64,000 nt of DNA from NCED01 sp035493955 (GTDB lineage: Bacteria > Pseudomonadota > Alphaproteobacteria > Caulobacterales > Caulobacteraceae). The position numbers and the translations under genes were made by a program. The stretch spans positions 124,001-188,000 of the forward strand of contig DATJHI010000041.1 in NCBI GenBank assembly GCA_035493955.1. The letters run 5' to 3'. Each line of letters starts with the position of its first letter. The first letter of the stretch is position 1. Positions 61,486-64,000 of this stretch are shown here, in pieces. Below the pieces are notes generated by a model, which saw only the letters and a list, made by a program, of their open reading frames with translations, was not told the DNA's origin and searched no databases.

Positions 61486-62190
61486 ATGCATACCCAGGAC
61501 GTGCCCTACAGCCACGACGGCGTCGGCCTGACCGGCTTCCTCGCCTATGACGACGCGACGAGCGGGCCGCGCCCCGGGGTGCTGGTGATCCACGACGCCG
61601 GGGGACTGGGCGACAACATCAAGGAAAAGACCCGCCGCCTGGCCCGGCTCGGCTACACCGCCTTCGCCCTGGACCTGTTCGGGACGCCGCGGACCGGCAT
61701 GGACGACGCCATGGCCCGGCTGAAGGCGCTCGGCCAGGACATCCCGCACTGGCGGGCCCGCACCCGCGCCGGGCTGGACGTGCTGGCGGCCCAGCCCCAG
61801 GCGGACGCCTCGCGGCTGGCGGCGATCGGCTACTGCTTCGGCGGCACCACCGTCTATGAGCTGGCCCGCTCGGGGGTGCCGCTGAAGGGGGTGGTGGGCT
61901 TCCATTCCGGCCTGGCCCCCAGCTCCGGCGAGGCCGCCAACATCAAGGGCAAGGTCCTGACCCTGATCGGCGCCGACGACCCGCTGATCCCGCCCGAGGC
62001 GCGGCTGGCCTTCGAGCAGGAGCTGCGCGAGGCCAAGGTGAACTGGCAGGTGAGCCTGTACGGCGGCGTCGGCCACAGCTTCACCAACCCCGGCGCCGAC
62101 GGCAGCAAGCCCGGCTTCAAATACGACGCCCAGGCCGACGCCAGGTCCTGGGCCGAGATGACGCGGTTCTTCGAGGAGATCTTCGCCTGA
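61486..62190 (+). CDS. Dienelactone hydrolase-family protein
   Basis: 234 residues. Alpha/beta hydrolase with the DLH triad: nucleophile Cys in AAIGYCFGGTTVYEL, Asp in LIGADDPLIPPEARLAF and His in GGVGHSFTNPGADG. The start QDVPYSHDGVGLTGFLAYDD is typical. It may open dienelactones or hydrolyse related esters. No aromatic pathway genes are adjacent, so the natural substrate is unknown. Confidence 0.92.
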   Translation: MHTQDVPYSHDGVGLTGFLAYDDATSGPRPGVLVIHDAGGLGDNIKEKTRRLARLGYTAFALDLFGTPRTGMDDAMARLKALGQDIPHWRARTRAGLDVLAAQPQADASRLAAIGYCFGGTTVYELARSGVPLKGVVGFHSGLAPSSGEAANIKGKVLTLIGADDPLIPPEARLAFEQELREAKVNWQVSLYGGVGHSFTNPGADGSKPGFKYDAQADARSWAEMTRFFEEIFA

Positions 62191-62272
62191 GACCCAAGTG
62201 ACGGGAAGCATCCATAAGCGGGCCGGGACGTTCAGGACGGATCGGTATTCGACTTTCAGCAAGGAGGCGCCC

Positions 62273-62605
62273 GTGAAGCCCTTACTCGTGATTGCGATCC
62301 TGTCCGCGTCCCTGGTTTCGGTTCCGGCCCTGGCCCAGGACGGCGGTCCCGATCCGGGCGCCCCCAGCGCCTATGCCGGGGCCAGCAAGGACGCCTTCTA
62401 TTCGGTCGAGCAGCGGATGGACGCGGTCGAACAGCGCATCCGGTCGATGGGCCGGGGCGGCGCCCAGGCCATGGCGGCCATGCGCTCGATCCGCGCCTTC
62501 GCCGCCCAGCAGAAGGCCCGTCACAACGGCGAGCTGCGCGACTGGGACCGGGAGGCGATCAACCTGCGGCTCGACCAGCTGACGGGCCGTTACCACCTCG
62601 CCTAG
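62273..62605 (+). CDS. Small secreted hypothetical protein
   Basis: 110 residues, GTG start 62273 with AAGGAGG at ideal spacing. Signal peptide MKPLLVIAILSASLVSVPALAQ. The mature part is helical with Met/Arg/Gln-rich stretches (VEQRMDAVEQRIRSM, MAAMRSIRAFAAQQ) and ends with DQLTGRYHLA. No family recognised. Follows the dienelactone hydrolase by 82 bases. Confidence 0.72.
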   Translation: MKPLLVIAILSASLVSVPALAQDGGPDPGAPSAYAGASKDAFYSVEQRMDAVEQRIRSMGRGGAQAMAAMRSIRAFAAQQKARHNGELRDWDREAINLRLDQLTGRYHLA

Positions 62606-62666
62606 GATCGGGATCCCCCACTTTTGGGAAAGGTCCGATGTGCTACATCCCCTGCCGCAATAGAGG

Positions 62667-63827
62667 ATGCGCGCCATCGCCTGGACCTCGCCCAAGCTGA
62701 AGCCGCTGGCGACCTATGCGCCCCAGGCCAGACACGCCGTCCGCGTGACCGTGGCGGCGTCGGCCGGCTACGCCCTGGCGCACGCGCTCAATCTGCCTCA
62801 GAGCTATTGGGTGGTGTTCTCCACCGTGCTGGTGATCCAGACCAGCATCGGCGCCACGCTCAATCTGGCGGTGGAGCGGCTGATCGGCACCATGTTCGGG
62901 GCCCTGGTCGGCGGTCTGGCCGTGTGGCTCCGTCCCCAGACTCCTCTCGGCCTCGGCGTGGCCCTGGCCGTGGCGGTGGCGATCACCTCCTTCGGGGCGG
63001 CCGGCGGGGCCAAGTTCAAGGTCGCGCCGGTCACGGCGGTGGTCATGCTGGTCAGTCCCAGCGGCGTGGTCCTGGGACCCCTGGAGGCCGCGGTGCTGCG
63101 GGTGCTCGAAATCGGCCTCGGCAGCGTGATCGGGTTGATGGCGACCCTGTTCATCTTCCCCGCCCGCGCCCACAAGGCCGCCGCCAAGCGCATCCAGAGC
63201 GTGCTCGAAGACCTCGCCCAGTTGATCGAGGTCGCGGTCGCGCGGCTGGAGGGACAGACCCTCGACGTGACCCAACTGACCATCCGCCTGCGCTCAGGCC
63301 TGGCGTCGGTGGAGAACGCCGTGGCGGAGACCGCGCGGGAACGCTCCAGCCGGCTGGGCGACGACCCCCTGCCCGAGGCGGTGGTGCGCACCCTGTGGCG
63401 CCTGCGCGGAGACACGGTGACGCTCGCCCGCATCGCCGAGGGCGGCCTTCCCGAACCGGCCGGCGCCCATCTCAAACCTGCGGCGCAGGCGTTGCTGGGG
63501 GCTCAAGCGGCCTTCGCCCGGGCGTGCAGCGTCGCCATGGCGACGGGGTTGACGGTGGACCGGGCGCCGCTGAACCGGGCGCACGAGATGTTCCAGACCG
63601 CCGTCGAGGGCGTGCGGCGCGAGCACCTGACCCGCGATCTGACCATCGAGGCGATCAGCCCCTATTTCGGGCTGGTGTTCGCGGCGGAGGGCCTGCACGT
63701 CAACCTGCTCGACCTGGCCGACCGGATCGAGGAGGCGCAGGGGCGGCGAACCGGGCAAGCCCCGACGGATCGGCGCCAGGACGATCTGGAGGCCGCCGCG
63801 GCGGCGACCGCTCAGCCGTCCGCGTGA
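62667..63827 (+). CDS. FUSC-family inner-membrane protein
   Basis: 386 residues. About six membrane helices (residues 22-172), with the FUSC-type core VRVTVAASAGYALAHALNLPQSYWVVFSTVLVIQTSIGATLNLAVERLIGT, then a cytoplasmic helical domain. FUSC proteins (fusaric-acid-resistance or AaeB types) are putative efflux components for aromatic acids. No membrane-fusion protein is adjacent in the window. Convergent with the partial gene at the right edge (4 bases between stops). Confidence 0.85.
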   Translation: MRAIAWTSPKLKPLATYAPQARHAVRVTVAASAGYALAHALNLPQSYWVVFSTVLVIQTSIGATLNLAVERLIGTMFGALVGGLAVWLRPQTPLGLGVALAVAVAITSFGAAGGAKFKVAPVTAVVMLVSPSGVVLGPLEAAVLRVLEIGLGSVIGLMATLFIFPARAHKAAAKRIQSVLEDLAQLIEVAVARLEGQTLDVTQLTIRLRSGLASVENAVAETARERSSRLGDDPLPEAVVRTLWRLRGDTVTLARIAEGGLPEPAGAHLKPAAQALLGAQAAFARACSVAMATGLTVDRAPLNRAHEMFQTAVEGVRREHLTRDLTIEAISPYFGLVFAAEGLHVNLLDLADRIEEAQGRRTGQAPTDRRQDDLEAAAAATAQPSA

Positions 63828-63831
63828 GCTG

Positions 63832-64000
63832 CCTTACGGAACCGGAGCGACCGGGGCGACCGGCGCGGCGGCCGGGGAACTGGCCCCGGTCAAAGCGCCC
63901 AACGCGGCCGACAGCGGGCTCGCCCCGCCGCCGCCCGAGGGCGCCGGGGCAGAACCGCCGCCCGTGGAGCGGATGGTGACCTGGCAGCCCGGTGCGCAGG
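63832..64000 (-). CDS. C-terminal fragment of an unidentified protein
   Basis: The last 55 codons of a minus-strand gene that runs off the right edge. Visible text includes CAPGCQVTIRSTGGG, then a low-complexity Gly/Ser/Ala/Pro tail ending APVAPVAPVP. The cysteine pair suggests a secreted or envelope protein. Too short to identify. Confidence 0.6.

Overview
The window is high-GC DNA with tightly packed genes on both strands. It is most likely from the Alphaproteobacteria, order Caulobacterales (Caulobacter/Phenylobacterium-like). This is inferred from gene order (hisS-hisZ-hisG; rpmH-rnpA-yidC-engB-argB-HAD-dapD), a HrcA/CIRCE-controlled groESL, an SOS box of the alphaproteobacterial GTTC-N7-GTTC type, a TonB-dependent receptor and Caulobacter-like palindromic intergenic repeats. 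No prophage, CRISPR array, insertion sequence or rRNA was seen; there is one tRNA.

Layout. 1-2.2 kb: RNA maintenance (rsmD end, rluB, tadA) and a small membrane protein. 2.3-4.8 kb: groES-groEL with CIRCE and terminator, then a 378-base gene-free stretch rich in TTTGAC half-sites. 4.8-9.35 kb: a GntR regulator divergent from a TonB receptor and an MFS permease, probably one uptake unit. 9.35-17.05 kb: a cell-envelope glycosylation cluster (FAD oxidoreductase, two GtrA proteins, two GT-C membrane proteins, a polyprenyl-phosphate GT2, a methyltransferase). 17.05-22.4 kb: hisS-hisZ-hisG and pgi. 22.5-30.7 kb: DsbD/ScsB, hotdog enzymes, SapC-like, Zur, DUF488, a pentapeptide-repeat protein and a small glycosyltransferase. 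31-39.9 kb: a serralysin-like RTX protease, a methyltransferase, stress and envelope proteins (ElaB-like, ArsR/SRPBCC, YciI, YceI, HtrA, peptidoglycan-binding protein, lipoprotein). 40.2-43.7 kb: an aromatic-acid-type MFS permease, a frameshifted M56 (BlaR1-like) gene, tonB and tRNA-Arg(ACG). 43.8-48 kb: gamma-glutamyltransferase, an orphan histidine kinase and a TVP38-family protein. 48.1-53.9 kb: the core rpmH to dapD block. 54-56.5 kb: hypothetical genes with palindromic repeats. 56.5-58.6 kb: a compact accessory operon encoding a VapBC-type toxin-antitoxin pair, a 73-residue protein of unknown role and a clear DpnI homologue (methyl-directed restriction endonuclease). 58.6-64 kb: uvrB with an SOS box, a dienelactone hydrolase, small proteins and a FUSC-family protein.

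The most interesting points are: (i) the four-gene operon joining a toxin-antitoxin pair to a DpnI-like nuclease; (ii) a shared BlaI-type operator at the promoters of the M56 gene and tonB, with the M56 frame broken by one missing C; (iii) a GT-C protein with AglB/STT3-like N-terminal motifs but no WWDYG; (iv) an SOS box lying across the apparent uvrB start codon; (v) the motif cluster behind groEL. All family assignments come from reading the translated sequence and recalling family motifs; no database search was run.
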